In this document: in pieces, positions 1 through 12,581 of the stretch | How positions within the stretch are numbered: the first letter of the stretch is position 1 | How the letters are laid out: every line of letters begins with the position of its first letter | From: Ricinus communis | Taxonomy: Eukaryota > Streptophyta > Magnoliopsida > Malpighiales > Euphorbiaceae | Assembly (NCBI RefSeq): GCF_019578655.1 | Contig: NC_063262.1 | Coordinates: 1,309,582-1,373,581, forward strand | Length of the DNA stretch: 64,000 bases | Direction of reading: 5' to 3' | Made by a program: the position numbers and the translations under genes | The notes under the pieces: model-generated | What the model saw: the letters and a program-made list of their open reading frames with translations, nothing else | The model's database searches: none | Told to the model about the DNA's origin: nothing

Positions 1-290
1 TTAAAAAAATTTATTTCATTTGAAAAAAAATATATGAAAGAGAAAGTAAAATAAAAAATAATAAAGTTAAAAAAAATATTTTAGTGCTGTAAAAAATATT
101 AACAAACTAATATGAAATTTATTTAAAAATTCTACCTATTTTGTTAGAACTTAGTTTATCTATAACCAATTTCATATAAATTTGAATATGTAGAATTCTA
201 AATTAACTTTCACTTTATTCAAAATACATAAATTCTAAATTTACAAATAAATTCCATAAATTTAATGGTTTTTATAAAAATCATTTCCTA
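1..290 (-). repeat. Dispersed AT-rich repeat, copy 1 (inverted)
   Basis: Read on the minus strand, this stretch matches 33080-33370 read on the plus strand. Shared blocks include GAAAGTTAATTTAG, TTCTAACAAAATAG and TTCAAATGAAAT, in the same order. A weaker third copy lies at about 6985-7165. It is probably a small non-coding transposon; termini were not resolved. Confidence 0.45.
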
Positions 291-899
291 CATTATTTGA
301 TTAGCCATGAGAGATTCAATAGAGTAAATAATTATGTTCTCACTAAAGACAAATTAGTTTTTTTTTAAAATATTTTAAAAAAAGAGAAGGGACTAAATTA
401 CATAAACCTCGTAAATAATCTGCATATTAATATACAATGCATGATTATATTTGTACTAAAAATAAAAATTTTACTTCAATTTGACCAAAGAAAACATAAG
501 GAGCTCTTTTGACAAATTTTAAATCATCATTATGTTATGCAAGATACAAATATATACATTTAATCTATTTTTAATTACAATTAAATACTATTAAGATGTA
601 ATTACACTTATATTTGGAAAAAAGAAAAGAATAAAAATCACATCGATATTTCTAAAATGTACCTTGTAAAAACACCGCATGATATTTTAGCCCTTCTATT
701 TGTGAAGCAAGACATTCTAATCCTTTTAATAAATAATTATATTTATGCCAAAGCTACAATTCAATTTTTTAATAAAAAAGAAAAAAATAGAAAAACTATA
801 ACAGTTCTTTTAATGATTTAATGTATTTATTACAGGCGGCTTTTACTATTGATTAGCTAGTATCAAAATAATATTTATATTCTTACATTTTAAAAATAT

Positions 900-1202
900 T
901 ATATCCATATTTTTTAAATTTATACTACAAAATACTTTAGTCTCTCCATCTTTTAAAAAATTAATATAGTTTCTAATATTTTAAACACTGCAGATAACAA
1001 TACATTTTATAAATATTTTTTCTTGTATTTTTTTATTGTACTAGTATAAATATTATTCTGTAATATATTTTTTTATCATTTTATTTTGTAATTTTATACT
1101 AAAAATTTTTTTAAGTTGGAATTTCAGTTAGAAAATCGTTTATTAATTTTGATTTTATACTATTTACTCTCTAATTTTTTTATGTAATATATAAATTACC
1201 TT

Positions 1203-1237
<35 letters not shown>

Positions 1238-1605
1238 TAATCAATGCAATTAAAAATTAAATTAATAAAACAATAATTTAATTTTTAAATTTTTGTCAAA
1301 ATTAATAATAAAAATAATATTTATTTTATTTTAACAATTTAAAGTTAAATTATATGAATTTTAATATTTTAATTATTTTTAAAATATTTAAATTTTATTG
1401 ATTTTTGTATAAATATTACAATAAAAAATTTATTATAATAAATAAATTCTTTATTTATATATTACTAAAGATTAGGAGAGAGACCATGTAAAATTAAATC
1501 TAGCTAACGATTATTTTAATAAAAAATTAAATTTTTAATATATAATTATAAAATAAAAAAATAAAAAAACATTTCTTTTAAATATTAGAAAGTTGGAAGG
1601 ACACT
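900..1605. repeat. MITE-like inverted-repeat element, copy 1
   Basis: The left part (about 945-1195) and right part (about 1480-1600, reverse-complemented) share AT-rich blocks. Read in reverse, 1030-1180 closely matches 8045-8180 of the element upstream of CBP20, for example AAATAGTATAAAATCAAA followed by TTTTTAGTATAAAATTA. This indicates one repeat family inserted twice. No transposase is present. Confidence 0.4.
1206..1233. repeat. (TA)n microsatellite
   Basis: Uninterrupted alternating TA run inside the MITE-like element. Confidence 0.9.
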
Positions 1606-1840
1606 GGTAAAGTAGTAATTACCCCTCGTTAATAATTCAATGTTGGCGAAACATGGTCATACATTTGGAAAAGGAAAAAATGATGTATCCTATGATACTT
1701 GTTTCCTTGTCTGCGAAGGCAAAAATTGGTCCCACGCATTTATATCATCCAATAGAAAAGCCATAAATGCACAGAACCTTCTGTGTACCTCGCACCACTA
1801 TAACAATCCCCAGAAAAAAAAAACAGAGCCCCAAAATCAA

Positions 1841-1918
1841 AAACCCTAAGTAAACCTACTCTCTCTCTCTCCCTCCCTCGAATTTTAAAACAGACTCGAA
1901 ATTTGACTACTAGGGTTT
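1841..1918 (+). promoter_or_regulatory. Two telo-box motifs in the leader of the OB-fold gene
   Basis: AAACCCTA at 1841-1848 and its reverse complement TAGGGTTT at 1911-1918 lie within 95 bases upstream of the ATG, with a CT-rich tract between them (about 1860-1878). Telo-boxes of this form are known near the starts of plant growth-related housekeeping genes. Function here is inferred. Confidence 0.45.
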
Positions 1919-1933
1919 TTGTGGATCTAGATA

Positions 1934-2989
1934 ATGGCAACAGCAGAGAAGAGAAAACCTGTGTTCGTAAAGGTGGAAGAGCTAAAACCAGGGACTACTG
2001 GTCACAATCTCACTGTTAAGGTTCTTAATTCCAAGGCTGTCCCTGTTCCTAAACCTCGTCGCGCTCCCATGTCTCTCTCTGTCCGCCCTGCCCGTCCTGC
2101 CCGTATTTCTGAGTGCCTTGTTGGTGATGAAACTGCTTCTATCGTCTTCACTGCCCGTAATGAACAAGGTACCTGCTTTTTTTTTTTTTCTTGTTTCATT
2201 GATTGTAGTGTTATGAAATGAAATACAGTTTCTGTTTTAGTGTTTTTGATTGTAAAGGTGTGTGCTTGATTTGTGTTATATGTGTCTCATCTGTTATTCA
2301 CTTGAAGAATGTTGAATTTGTGCATTAAGTCTTTCCAAGGTGTGTAATTTATTGGAAAGTAAAATTCATGGTTTCTGGAATAATATTTTACTGTGCTAGA
2401 AGCTGAAAGGTTTCTGCTTTCTTGTAATGTTTGATTAGAAGCATAAAGTCTGATGCTTTATATGTAAGTAATCATGGGTTTGGCTCATTTTTATATGGGT
2501 TCGTTCCAATAAGTTTGATGCTATAGTATGTGTCTGTGCTATGACGTTTAGTTTCGTTAATGTGTAATCATGGTTTGAAATGTCTGCCATGCCTTTTCAT
2601 CTTCTCGGACTTCAGACTCTCCTCTAGGATCTACTGGATCTTGTCTCTAGCACTGTAGTATATTTTGTGAGTAGTTAGCTTGCTATTATGTTTTTGCATC
2701 ACTAACTTCGGCTGTTTGAATGGCCCTATGTTGATTGTTAAGTTCATATTGAAATGCCATTGCCATTTTTACACCATGTTCTGATTTCCTATTCTATGCA
2801 GTTGACCTCATGAACCCTGGCGCCACTGTTATTCTGCGAAATGCGAAGATTGACATGTTCAAGGGGTCTATGAGGCTTGCAGTAGACAAATGGGGACGCA
2901 TTGAAGCAACTGAACCTGCGGATTTTGTAGTTCAAGAAACTAACAATCTTTCTCTGGTTGAGTATGAACTAGTTACTGTTCAAGGATGA
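1934..2989 (+). CDS. OB-fold nucleic-acid-binding protein (SOSS-B/At4g28440-like)
   Basis: Two exons, 1934-2168 and 2802-2989, joined by a GT-AG intron (phase 1), give 140 residues. The N-terminal part has a basic proline-rich stretch (PVPKPRRAPM) followed by SECLVGDETASIVFTARNEQ; exon 2 supplies DLMNPGATVILRNAKIDMFKG and ends in a short acidic/aromatic tail. The order of a start strand, GDETA segment, 'PGATVILRNAK' and 'G.MRLAVDKWGRIE' is that of the small single OB-fold plant proteins (At4g28440/At1g10590 type), related to the ssDNA-binding SOSS complex subunit B. Known members of the broad family bind single-stranded nucleic acid; the role in plants is not well fixed. The gene is complete. 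The start is the first ATG after a CT-rich leader. Confidence 0.88.
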
Positions 2990-5409
2990 ATTTTTTAGCA
3001 TATGCTTAGGAAGTGAATATTTGGAAATTTACTGAAAAGACATTACCTTGTTTCCTTTTTGTGAGCTGTTTTGACTCGGAGACAGCCTATTTCTTTTAGC
3101 CCAGTACAAAATTTTTGATTAAGATGTAATTTTAAAATTCTGCTATGGGAATTTTAGTTGATATTTAGTTATCGCATTGTATCTGAATGTGAGTAGTCAG
3201 TTCTGCTGCTATATTTCTCACACTAGGTAAATTTGACAACTTAAAAGGTATTCGAGATTGTGGAATTTTTTTTTTTCTCTTTTTCCTCTCTTGCTTCATA
3301 TGCATTCAGTTTTGGCTTCACCCTCTTTAGGCGATCATACTTGCATGTATGGCCGCAATGAATTAATGTTTCTGAGAAAGTGAATGATTATGATTCAGTT
3401 AAAATTAAGAATCTTTTAAATCAACAAGAATCACAGCAAGCTCAAGCCGTCAGATGAATATATATAAAGAAAGCTTATGATTGAACCTTTTAACATTCCA
3501 ATTCTGGGATTTCGGGCAAAAAGAAGAATAGCAGGCAGCAATTCTGGGTCTAATTTTAGATCATCCAAACAGAATTGCAGGGGAGCTGTTGGAAAGCATA
3601 TGCCAAATACGATTTCTCCATTTCAACCATACTACAAAGTAAACATCTAACCTACAGGAACATAAGCCATTTGAAGAGTCTGAGCTGTTACAAAAATTCT
3701 GCCATCACATTCCTGGTAACAAACAACGTGCAACCAATGCATATCGCCAGACATTTACAATTTCATCCATCTACAATACAAAAATAAAATATTTATGAAG
3801 ATCATCACGAACTTATTCACTACACAATAACTGTAGAGCAAAACAAGAACATACAATTTATAGTCAAATGCTCATATACAGTTTTATTAAACTAAATTAT
3901 ACTGCTGCAATATTAAGAAAGAACAAGTTATAATAGGAAAGCTCAAGAAAGCCCTTCGCCATGACAGAATTGCCAAACGACAGATTACAGCCCTAAACAC
4001 ACAATAGATGAAGTCAGAGACAGGTAGAAAACTCTAAAGGTTGAAATGCAAAACACCCCAAAGCTATAATCTAGTTGGCCATAAAGCATATAATGTCCTC
4101 GAGTTAGGTGGGATCAAAAAGCATCATTGAACACTCAGCTGAGAACTACATGGAAAATCTAACAGAAGTAACTCCAAAATGAAATTTGCCAATGGCTGTC
4201 TTTACTCCCCGCTATTTGTTTCTTGCTAGACAATAGAATATTTATAGTGATAGCAAGCCTAAAAGTTTACAGTAAGCCAAGCTTGGGACCATGAATGCTA
4301 ATCAACATAATACATAGCGATACAAGTTTCTAAGGTTGCAAAGTATGGTACAAATTCATAACAGAGCTTCCCACTATGTGATTCACAATAGACAGTAAGG
4401 AAATAGGAGCTGCTCACAAATTCCAGACCGTACACTCAATTATACAACATAAGTCACCATTTACATATAAAAGACGAGCATTTATAGATAAAAAATTTAA
4501 CTTTGATTCACAACCACCAAATTATGTAGCTACATATAGCTAATGAGTTATGACACCAAAACAATGCAGTCCAAATTTTTTTTAAGAGTCAAATTCTCAC
4601 AAGGAAAATTTTCTAGGGCAACTTTCCAATAGGCTTATTCAACATTTCTAAAATTTTTAGGCATCAATCTCATAGAAAGCAAGGACTTTGGAATATCCAG
4701 AATCTCTTAGACACTTATCGTACATTTTATCAAGCAAATTAATTACAGAGATGTTAACATGATGAACTAATAATTCTTTTCAGATAGACAGTAGAATGGT
4801 TATGGAAAAAGGAAACAAATAAAATATTGATTAATTATTATTTAACATATCTTTCCAGCTGATATTTAGGAGATACATATTGTGTCTCAAAAAAATAAGG
4901 TTGCATCTTTGTGCCACAGGAAGGCCAGAAAACCTACTAATTCATCTAGGTTTGGAAGCTCAACAAGTTCCAACTTGTCTCCTCAGCAGCTCATTCAGAA
5001 CTTCTAAAGGCAGAGTCTTGTACTAAAACTTGCTTGAATCCTCTGAATATACATCACACATCATCATTGCAAGCTGATTGAATAGAAATAATTAGTATAC
5101 TCTCTTGGTGGTCAGGGAGATTCTTTTATTAAACCAAAATTTAAATAAAAAATTTCAACTCAACAATTTGAAACCTCAACCCAAAAATTGTTGGACCATT
5201 TATAATCACACACACATATCACCCTTACATCTAAAGTATTTAAAATAACATCTCATCCAATAAAAGGAAAATTGTAGTAATGTTATGGAACATGGATAAT
5301 ATATGCCAAGTGACTTAGTCTCCCTAGTTTATACATGATACAACTCCTTTAGTCAAAAAGCTCAAGAATAAAAACTAATCCAAGTCAATCCATCTTTGCT
5401 TCCTGATCT
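2990..5409. other. Intergenic and likely 3' UTR sequence
   Basis: The first 150-250 bases after 2989 are probably the 3' UTR of the OB-fold gene. The rest is not clearly coding on either strand. Some of it may be 3' UTR of the NOXY2-like gene, which ends at 5410 on the minus strand. Confidence 0.5.
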
Positions 5410-6421
5410 TCATCTAGTCTCATCTCGTCCTACAACAGGAAAGGAGAGGAACGTGCACTTATTTATTAAAGGAACAAAGTACAAACAAGAGAATGACATA
5501 CTTTCTAATTCTTTAATGTGATAATGAAAACAAATGGCTGAACTCGTGCCACTAAATCAACCACATTGTCAAATACCTACGGCATTGACTGTATATTGTG
5601 ATCATCACAGCGAAATATCAATAGCAGATAGATCTCTCTCCTCAGACGACAAATTCATTACCATTACAAATCTAATTTCCTAAATCCAACAAATACTAAA
5701 TTGTAAAATATAAAAGAAGGAAACATCACAATTCAAGAATTAAACCAAACGTACCACTTAACAACAACAATTTCAAAACATGAGATTGTCAATACCCCTT
5801 TATCCATTTTATAATCAACCACTTAACTCTTAAATACAAGAAAAAACCAAAACTATCGACCAAAGAAACAAAAACAGCTTGAGATTCATGGATCACAAAT
5901 CAATTACTAAGCTGATAAAATTGCAATTCGGTCCATAAAACAGTAATGATTCAATTAAAAAGTCAATTCTTAAACAATTAAAATTGCAATATAATTCAAT
6001 TAAACAGAAGCCATTTTAAATACCTTCAAGAAGCCAACCATAGCTCCCACGAGAAATAGAAAGCATTGAAGTCATCAATGCTGAAGCAGTGACTGTGTGA
6101 TAAGGCATCATTGACTCTACAGCAAAACTCATTTCCACAGGACGCCTTTCATTGAAAAAAAGAAAACACTTTTAGATAGTTAATACCAATAGAGAAGATA
6201 ATAATTTTTATTAAAAAAACTTTACATATAAGTACATGTATATATACATAGTAAAAATGTGACCTTAAAATGGATTGAGATAGAGGCTTGTTGTTAGCAG
6301 AATTGCGAAAAGGAGAAGCTGATGTTGGGGCTCTGGGTTTGGAAGCAAAACGAGCTGCGGCGGCGTTGCGAGCGGAGGAAGTTGATCGGAATATGGATCT
6401 AGTGGCGGCAAAAGACGACAT
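5410..6421 (-). CDS. NOXY2-like small mitochondrial protein
   Basis: Three exons on the minus strand: 6264-6421, 6024-6145 and a 20-nt terminal exon 5410-5429. All junctions are GT-AG and in frame, giving 99 residues. The protein starts [20 protein letters not shown], a Ser/Arg/Ala-rich stretch typical of a mitochondrial presequence. Exon 2 carries the family core with [38 protein letters not shown]. The last exon adds only RDETR before the stop. This arrangement matches 'NONRESPONDING TO OXYLIPINS 2, mitochondrial' (Arabidopsis At5g11630), linked genetically to the 9-lipoxygenase oxylipin response; biochemical function is unknown. If intron 2 is retained the protein ends two residues after the same Glu, so alternative C-termini are possible. 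It is complete and ordinary in length. Confidence 0.85.
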
Positions 6422-6984
6422 TTTTGGTACCGGATTTAGATTTGCAGATGACAGAAATAAGTGAGAGAAGTGTTGGGGGTTTTGAGATGAGAACTAAAAC
6501 CCTCCTGGAATTCGGGAGTGTTTGGTTGTCAAGGTAGCAAAAACTATGTTGGGTTGATATTAATATTTTTAATTTTTAATTTTTAATTTTAGACACATTT
6601 AGATTTTAGTTTTTTCTCAAATTCTAACTAATCAATAACCTTCAACAAAAAAACTCCTAAAATTTCAAAAAGAAAATTGTGAAAAACCAAACATTACTTA
6701 AAAACAATAAATGTTAAACTCACATATCATGGAACTCCTTAATGTTACTTTGTAACATAAAAAGACACATATTTTTTAAAACAATTATATATAAATAAAT
6801 CAGAATCTAATTAACAAGTTAATTAGTCATATGATATATTCTTTATAATCATAATATATACTATTCAATTATAACTAATAAAATAAGGTTTCATTTTAAT
6901 TAAATTATATTGATTACTCTAGCATATATAGAAAATATTATTTCATACAAGATGTAATCTTTTTTAAAAAGTTACATTATCGTA

Positions 6985-7165
6985 AGAATTTATAAAATAT
7001 ATGAAATTTATTTATAATTTAAATTTAAAATTTTAAATAATTAATTTATAATATAATTAAATTAAATTTTAATAAAATAGATAAAAAAAAATTATAAAAA
7101 TTTTATTTTTAGTTTTATTAATTTTATTTTTTTCATTTTTTATATATTTCAAAATGAAATGAATT
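6985..7165 (+). repeat. Dispersed AT-rich repeat, degenerate copy
   Basis: Resembles 33090-33360, with the same order of blocks (TATGAAATTTATTTATAA, TTTTAATAAAATAGAT, TTTTTTCATTTTTTATAT, AAATGAAATGAATTT). AT content is extreme, so part of the match could be compositional. Confidence 0.3.
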
Positions 7166-7474
7166 TAACTGAATAGGAACATTAAAATCACATTTTAGAA
7201 TAAAGTACCTAATATTATTGCCAATCAAATCTAAATATAATATGATTTTCTTTCTCATAATAAGAAACTCTATTCCTTCATTTGAAAAAAATAAACTATT
7301 CCATTTTCAATGAGATAAATCATATAAAATAACAGTAAAACTTTTATAACTTAATTTAGTTTTATATATGTATAGAAATATTTTAGTGAAGCCTACATGA
7401 ACTATATTCAATTTAAAATATTTTATAAATATAATATTTTTAGTTTTTTAAATATCCGGACAATATTTTAAAGA

Positions 7475-8215
7475 AGTAATTATTATTTGTTTCATGTGTT
7501 TTTTTATATTACACTAATTATTTTCTAATGTTTGAAAAATATATTTTTTTATTTTTTTATTTTATAATTTTTTGCTAAAAACTCGTTCTATTAAATTTTT
7601 TGTTAAAAGAACGTCAACTAAGTTTAGTTTTGTACTATTTGCCTATTGATCTTAGGATAATATATAAATTCTTTCTAATAACTTATTTATTATACAAAAA
7701 TCTCATTGTCTGATTTGTATGCAAAAATTAATTTTAGAGTATATAGAAATAATTAACTAGTATTATTTAGTTACTCTGATTTTAATATAATTAAATTCTA
7801 GTAAAGTTTAAATATTTTAAAAGTACTAATAAATATTAAAAATTTATATAATTTAATATTAAGTTATTAAAATAATATAAATATTCTTCTTATTATTAAT
7901 TTTGTTATAGTAAAATTATAATTTTGATGAAAAGTTTGAGGATCAAATTATATTTTTATTAATTTATTTTTTAATTATATTGACTTTCAAAATAAAAATA
8001 ATGTTTAGTATATTAAATAAAATATAATGGTAATTTATATATTAAAAAAATAGTATAAAATCAAATCTAATTAATAATTCTTAATAAAAATTCTAATGGT
8101 GAAATATTTTTAGTATAAAATTAACAAAATAAAAAAATAAAAAATATATTTTTCAAATATTAAAAGACAACTAGTATAAAATACAGAAACACATAGGAAA
8201 TACTCCTAATTTAAA
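7475..8215. repeat. MITE-like inverted-repeat element, copy 2
   Basis: The left arm (7475 to about 7690) and the reverse complement of the right arm (about 8030-8215) align over roughly 180 bases, including TTTGAAAAATATATTTTTT, TATTTTTTTATTTT and TTTTGTACTATTTG/TTTTATACTATTTT followed by ATATATAAATT. There is no coding capacity inside. Its right end is about 290 bases upstream of the CBP20 ATG, so it may lie in that promoter. It is related to the element at 900-1605. Confidence 0.5.
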
Positions 8216-8392
8216 CTTATTATAACTTTAAACTATAAAATAGAAATAAAAATTATTTTAAAAATTGCAAAGATAAAAAAATTAAACTTTAAAGCAAAAA
8301 AATCTGAATGGTACTAAGCGGCAGCGCGCCCTAACCCTGGATATCGAATTATTCTTCTTCCATTTTACTAGGGGCAGTGCTCTCTGTCTTTC

Positions 8393-8400
8393 TAGGGTTT
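8393..8400 (+). promoter_or_regulatory. Telo-box in CBP20 leader
   Basis: TAGGGTTT lies 108 bases upstream of the CBP20 ATG. Confidence 0.4.
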
Positions 8401-8507
8401 ATTCTAATTCTCAGTCTCTGTAGAGCGTTAAAAAAAAAAAACACTTTTTGTGATCAGTTATTTGATTCTCTGCTGCAGAATTTCTCTTCTTCCATTAGTA
8501 GCCGTAA

Positions 8508-11500
8508 ATGGCTCTACTTTTCAAGGTAAAAGTCGCTGCTTTGAAGCCCTAATTATTTGAGTTTGAATTCCGTTTTCTAAACAAAAAAATTCTTGAACTT
8601 CTCTTTTTGGTTCTTTAACTGATTGCAGGATCCAGCAAAGCTATCTGCATATAGGGATAGAAAGTTTCCAGGAAATCAAGAGGAATTTGAACATGCACTT
8701 TTAACTTCTACTACTGTTTACATTGGGAACATGTCCTTCTACACTACTGAAGAGCAAGTTTATGAACTTTTCTCTAGAGCTGGAGAAATTAAGAAGATAA
8801 TTATGGGTTTAGATAAAAATACCAAAACCCCGTGTGGATTTTGTTTTGTTTTGTAAGTTTCCAATTGGGTGTGTTTAGAATTATAGTTTTGTCATTGATT
8901 ATAAGAGGTCTGCGATTGAGTGTTGGTTGTCGTTTGTGTGTCTGTATTTTTTTATTAGGTTTTACTCTAGAGAAGATACTGAGGATGCAGTTAAGTATAT
9001 AAGTGGGACTATTCTTGATGATCGTCCAATTCGTGTTGATTTTGACTGGGGATTCCAAGAAGGAAGGCAATGGGGCCGTGGTCGAAGTGGTGGCCAGGTG
9101 AGCTTGCTTTCTCCCAGCTATATCTTGCTGCTGAGGTTTTAGCATTATACGTGCTCTAATTTTTTGTTTCCTTATATTTTACAGGTTAGAGATGAATATC
9201 GTACAGACTATGATCCTGATATCCTTTTTCTGTTTTGTACTTTTAACGCTTCTCTTATTTTCTTTCAATATGATCTGGTTAAACTTGTGGCAGTGTTTAT
9301 TTCCTAGGAGAATAGGTGTTTCTGGAACCCATTTGTTGTAGCATTTTAACAGGTTTATCTCAGTGTTGACACTAGGAATTGCACGCCTACTGGCTCAAAG
9401 AGAGATAGAGTTATCCAGGCCAACAAATTATAATTGTACTGCTATAAAATAGTATCACTTCTCTTTGACCAGATAATCTGGTTCAAACCCTTTTGTATTA
9501 TTAATATATTTCTTTTGACAAAGGCTAATGTCAGTATTTAATTCCTGCTAATGAAGAGTTCCTGATAAGACTAGTCAGTTAAATTTTATGATTTTTATTG
9601 GCAGCTCAGTCCAGCCCAGTTAGCGGCAATAATTGGTCTTGGTAGTATAAAAAGTTAAGAACAATTTCACCTGCTATTTTCTGCTTCCTTAACGCCTTAT
9701 ACGCAGAGGTGGTTATGGAAAATTGGTTCAGCGTGAGCTGGAGCAAAGACAGCTTGTTGATTATGGAGCTGGGTCATTGGGCTCTTTCCCTCCAGTTATG
9801 CCACCGCCTCAGTGTAAGTTTTCTTATCTAGTTCCTGAAGATCTATCCTTCTCAAACTGAAACTTGTTTGGTGGATTCATCCCTTCTATGTTTATATTCT
9901 TTTACTTTCTTTGGGTAAACATGGCATGTTATGTCTTAGTTTGGCTAATATGGCTTAGATTTAAAGCTGAATTTAACTACTGTGGAAGTTATGAAGTCCA
10001 AGCCTCTAATATAATATAAGTTATTAACAAAAGAATATGGTAGAGTGTCAATGTACAAGGTGAAATATTTAATTATGCAGGCTCTTTACATGATTAGTGC
10101 AATGTTACTGGGTCAAATCAAAGATGTTAACTTTTCTAGGTTGGGCCATAAATATATGATCTTTGATACCACATTTGTGGGCTGCATGCTAGGCACATTT
10201 TTGAAGTGTTGGCTGTGATGGTGAGTCTAGGAATGGTGTTTATACTAGCATGCTGAGTCTGGTGTAACATATGGAGGGCACGGGTCTAATAAGGTATGAT
10301 GGATTTTTGAGGTTAAATCTGGATATAGAATGGTAGTTTTTGGAGAGGACAGACAGGTTACATTTGGCAGCTGCTGAAAGGCATTAAAGAACTTATCTTA
10401 CTGAAAATACTTCAGCCTAGAGTTTGGATGATACAAATAGAATGTAAGAACCTCAAATAGGACTGCTTGTGTTTTTAAAATGATTGAGACTACCCTTGGA
10501 AATGTCTAGGTTGATTTAAATAAATAGAAAAATGGCATAGGGGATGGGAGAATAACCATAAGAACGTACTGAAACTGTTTTTTCAGCTTCTCAATTTACA
10601 TGTTTGTATCATATATTAATTTTCTCCCTGGAATGACTGTCTACGTAAATATATTTGGATTTACCATGGATCTGGGTTCACCACACCCATCTGAATGGAA
10701 AAAATTTGTCGTATGCTTTGTCGTTGAATAATTACTTGCTAACCCATGCTGATCTTTGGCTTTTCTCCAAAAGTGCACCTGATTACTTGGTATTCTTTTG
10801 CTGCTGTTTTACATTTTTATCATATAATTCACTCTTTGAAATATTTGCGATCCCTTTGCATTACACCAAATTTATCCTTTGAGGTCTGTCAGTAAGGTCT
10901 CCTGGAAACCTTTTGGATGTTGTTAGATTACTTCAAGTTTGCAACCTTTTTTCTTTTTGCTCATTCCGCCTTCATGACTGCTTTGCCTAACACTAGCAGT
11001 ATACGATGAAATCTTCTGTCCAATGGTCTAAGTCATTTTTCTTTCTGCAGATGGCAGACATGGTGGAAGTGGTCATGGTGGTTTCCAACGACATGGTAGA
11101 GGTAATTTCTCTTTCCAAGTCTCAATTGCGTTGGGTATCTTTCCTTAATTTCTCTTTTCAAGTATCTTCAATTACTTCCATGTCGTCCTCTCTTCCATTT
11201 GTTTGGTATTAGTATTTTTCTTTTAATTGAAAATTGGTATGGTCAAAATGATCTAATTTGATCTGAAACTGTTTGGAGAGCAGATTACCATCGGAAGCGG
11301 TTCCGAGATGATGACCGCCAGGCACGTGAGCCTTCAAGGAGAACCTCAGATCATGAATCGAGGAGAAACAATGATCCTGACTCCCGACCGGTAATTTTTT
11401 TATATGCTTAATGGTTTTTATCACTTGCAACCATTTCTGTACCATTAACTTATTGCCAACAGCATGCCTGTCTTGGAGGGATTTATGTTTTGCCATAGAT

Positions 11501-11728
11501 AATGGGGAAGCAACCATTACTATCCGCCTCTTAGCTGACCCATTTTGGCAATTGCATGTTTGATTGTAGAGAAGCCAAAGTTCCTATTTGCCCTTTCGTT
11601 CCTCATTCTTAATTTTGTCTCTGTTGCCTAATGAGCACGGTGTAATATAACAGGAGAAGAATCCGCGTTTCCGTGAGAGTGGCAATTCTGATGAGGAGGA
11701 GGAAGATGATCGGAAGCGACGATCTTAG
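8508..11728 (+). CDS. CBP20: Nuclear cap-binding protein subunit 2 (CBP20)
   Basis: Eight exons: 8508-8525, 8629-8852, 8959-9097, 9185-9218, 9703-9813, 11051-11101, 11284-11390, 11654-11728. They join in frame to 252 residues, close to the usual plant length. The protein binds the m7G cap of nascent transcripts together with CBP80 in the nucleus and supports splicing and miRNA processing. The RRM spans about residues 35-115, with RNP2 VYIGNMSF and RNP1 CGFCFVLF. The aromatic and acidic cap-pocket segments YRDRKFPG and [17 protein letters not shown] are present. The C-terminal tail is Gly/Arg-rich then acidic, ending DDRKRRS, as in plant CBP20. Seven introns were placed; six are GT-AG and one is a U12-type AT-AC intron, listed separately. 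Exon 1 encodes only six residues (MALLFK). The gene is complete. Confidence 0.95.
9219..9702 (+). other. U12-type AT-AC intron in CBP20
   Basis: The intron begins ATATCCTTTTTC and ends AC at 9701-9702. A perfect U12 branch motif TTCCTTAAC sits at 9685-9693, with the branch A ten bases from the 3' splice site. Only this AT-AC junction restores the conserved reading YDPGRGGYGK across the exons; no GT-AG alternative does. Confidence 0.93.
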
Positions 11729-12581
11729 CAGTAGCATTCGTGTACTAAATGTAGTGAAGAATATTTATACCAAACAAGGACCACAACATGTTCATGCAAC
11801 TGCCAAAGGCTCTATTTCTCTCTCTCTCTCTCTCTCTCCAAGTTTGCTATAGGAGATTTTATAACATGAAGCTGTTGACCATCTGAGATTTGAGCTTGCC
11901 GTTGTATATGTAGTTGAGATTTGTGAAATTATTTGATCCTTGTACAATGCTAATTTGCATTGTTTTTTCTGCTTTCTTTCGGTGCATAATGTTAGTTCTT
12001 GAACTTGAAGTTGACTACATGTCTGAATGTCCAGATCACACGACCACCCTAGTCTTCTTTGTACGGTGATTTCCATCTCCAGGTCAAAAAAAAAAATGAA
12101 AGCATGTCAAACTTGTCCTTTACTATTTGGATTTTCTAAAGGATCGATGCGCCGGTATTGGTGCCGAATGTTGCGTTTAACTTGGATGTTTTGCACTTCT
12201 TTTAGCTTGCAACATTGGACTTTTTCTGTTTTCTTAAATTATACTATCAAGCATCAAAAAGTGAGGGGACTTGACTTGAGAAGTCCAAAATAAACGTGAA
12301 CTAGCCATCTCGCACAGAATAACCTAGGTCAAGAATCCTCAACACTTTCCCCAATATATTTCCAATAAAAATTAAAAGATTATCAGCCACTAAAGAAACC
12401 AATTCAATTGGATCATTCATAACATTTAAGATTACAAAGCATCAGTCAACTTGGCCTTATCAAAACTGTTACATACAAAGCGCACTACTCTTGGACTACA
12501 TTCGGCAGAGGCCATTAGCCATCATCAGACCAGAGATGCCCAAGTGAGCCCCGGACATCAAGGTACCTGACAATCTAAAAC
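11729..12581. other. 3' UTRs of convergent genes CBP20 and DCAF13
   Basis: CBP20 (plus) and DCAF13 (minus) converge here. The stretch contains a (TC)n run at about 11817-11838 and no credible coding frame. Confidence 0.6.

Larger units (their letters stand above)
1..1840. other. AT-rich intergenic region with repeat remnants
   Basis: No convincing gene is seen. The stretch is very AT-rich and holds repeat debris, listed separately: an inverted dispersed repeat in the first 290 bases, a MITE-like element at about 900-1605, and a (TA)n run at 1206-1233. The short open frame starting near 1640 looks like chance. Confidence 0.6.
6480..8330. other. AT-rich intergenic region with repeats
   Basis: No gene seen. 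It holds a degenerate copy of the dispersed repeat (about 6985-7165) and a MITE-like inverted-repeat element (about 7475-8215), both listed separately. Confidence 0.6.

Noticed and set aside
8801..9145. 114-codon minus-strand open frame across CBP20 exons 2-3
   Set aside because: Shadow of CBP20 exons and an intron.
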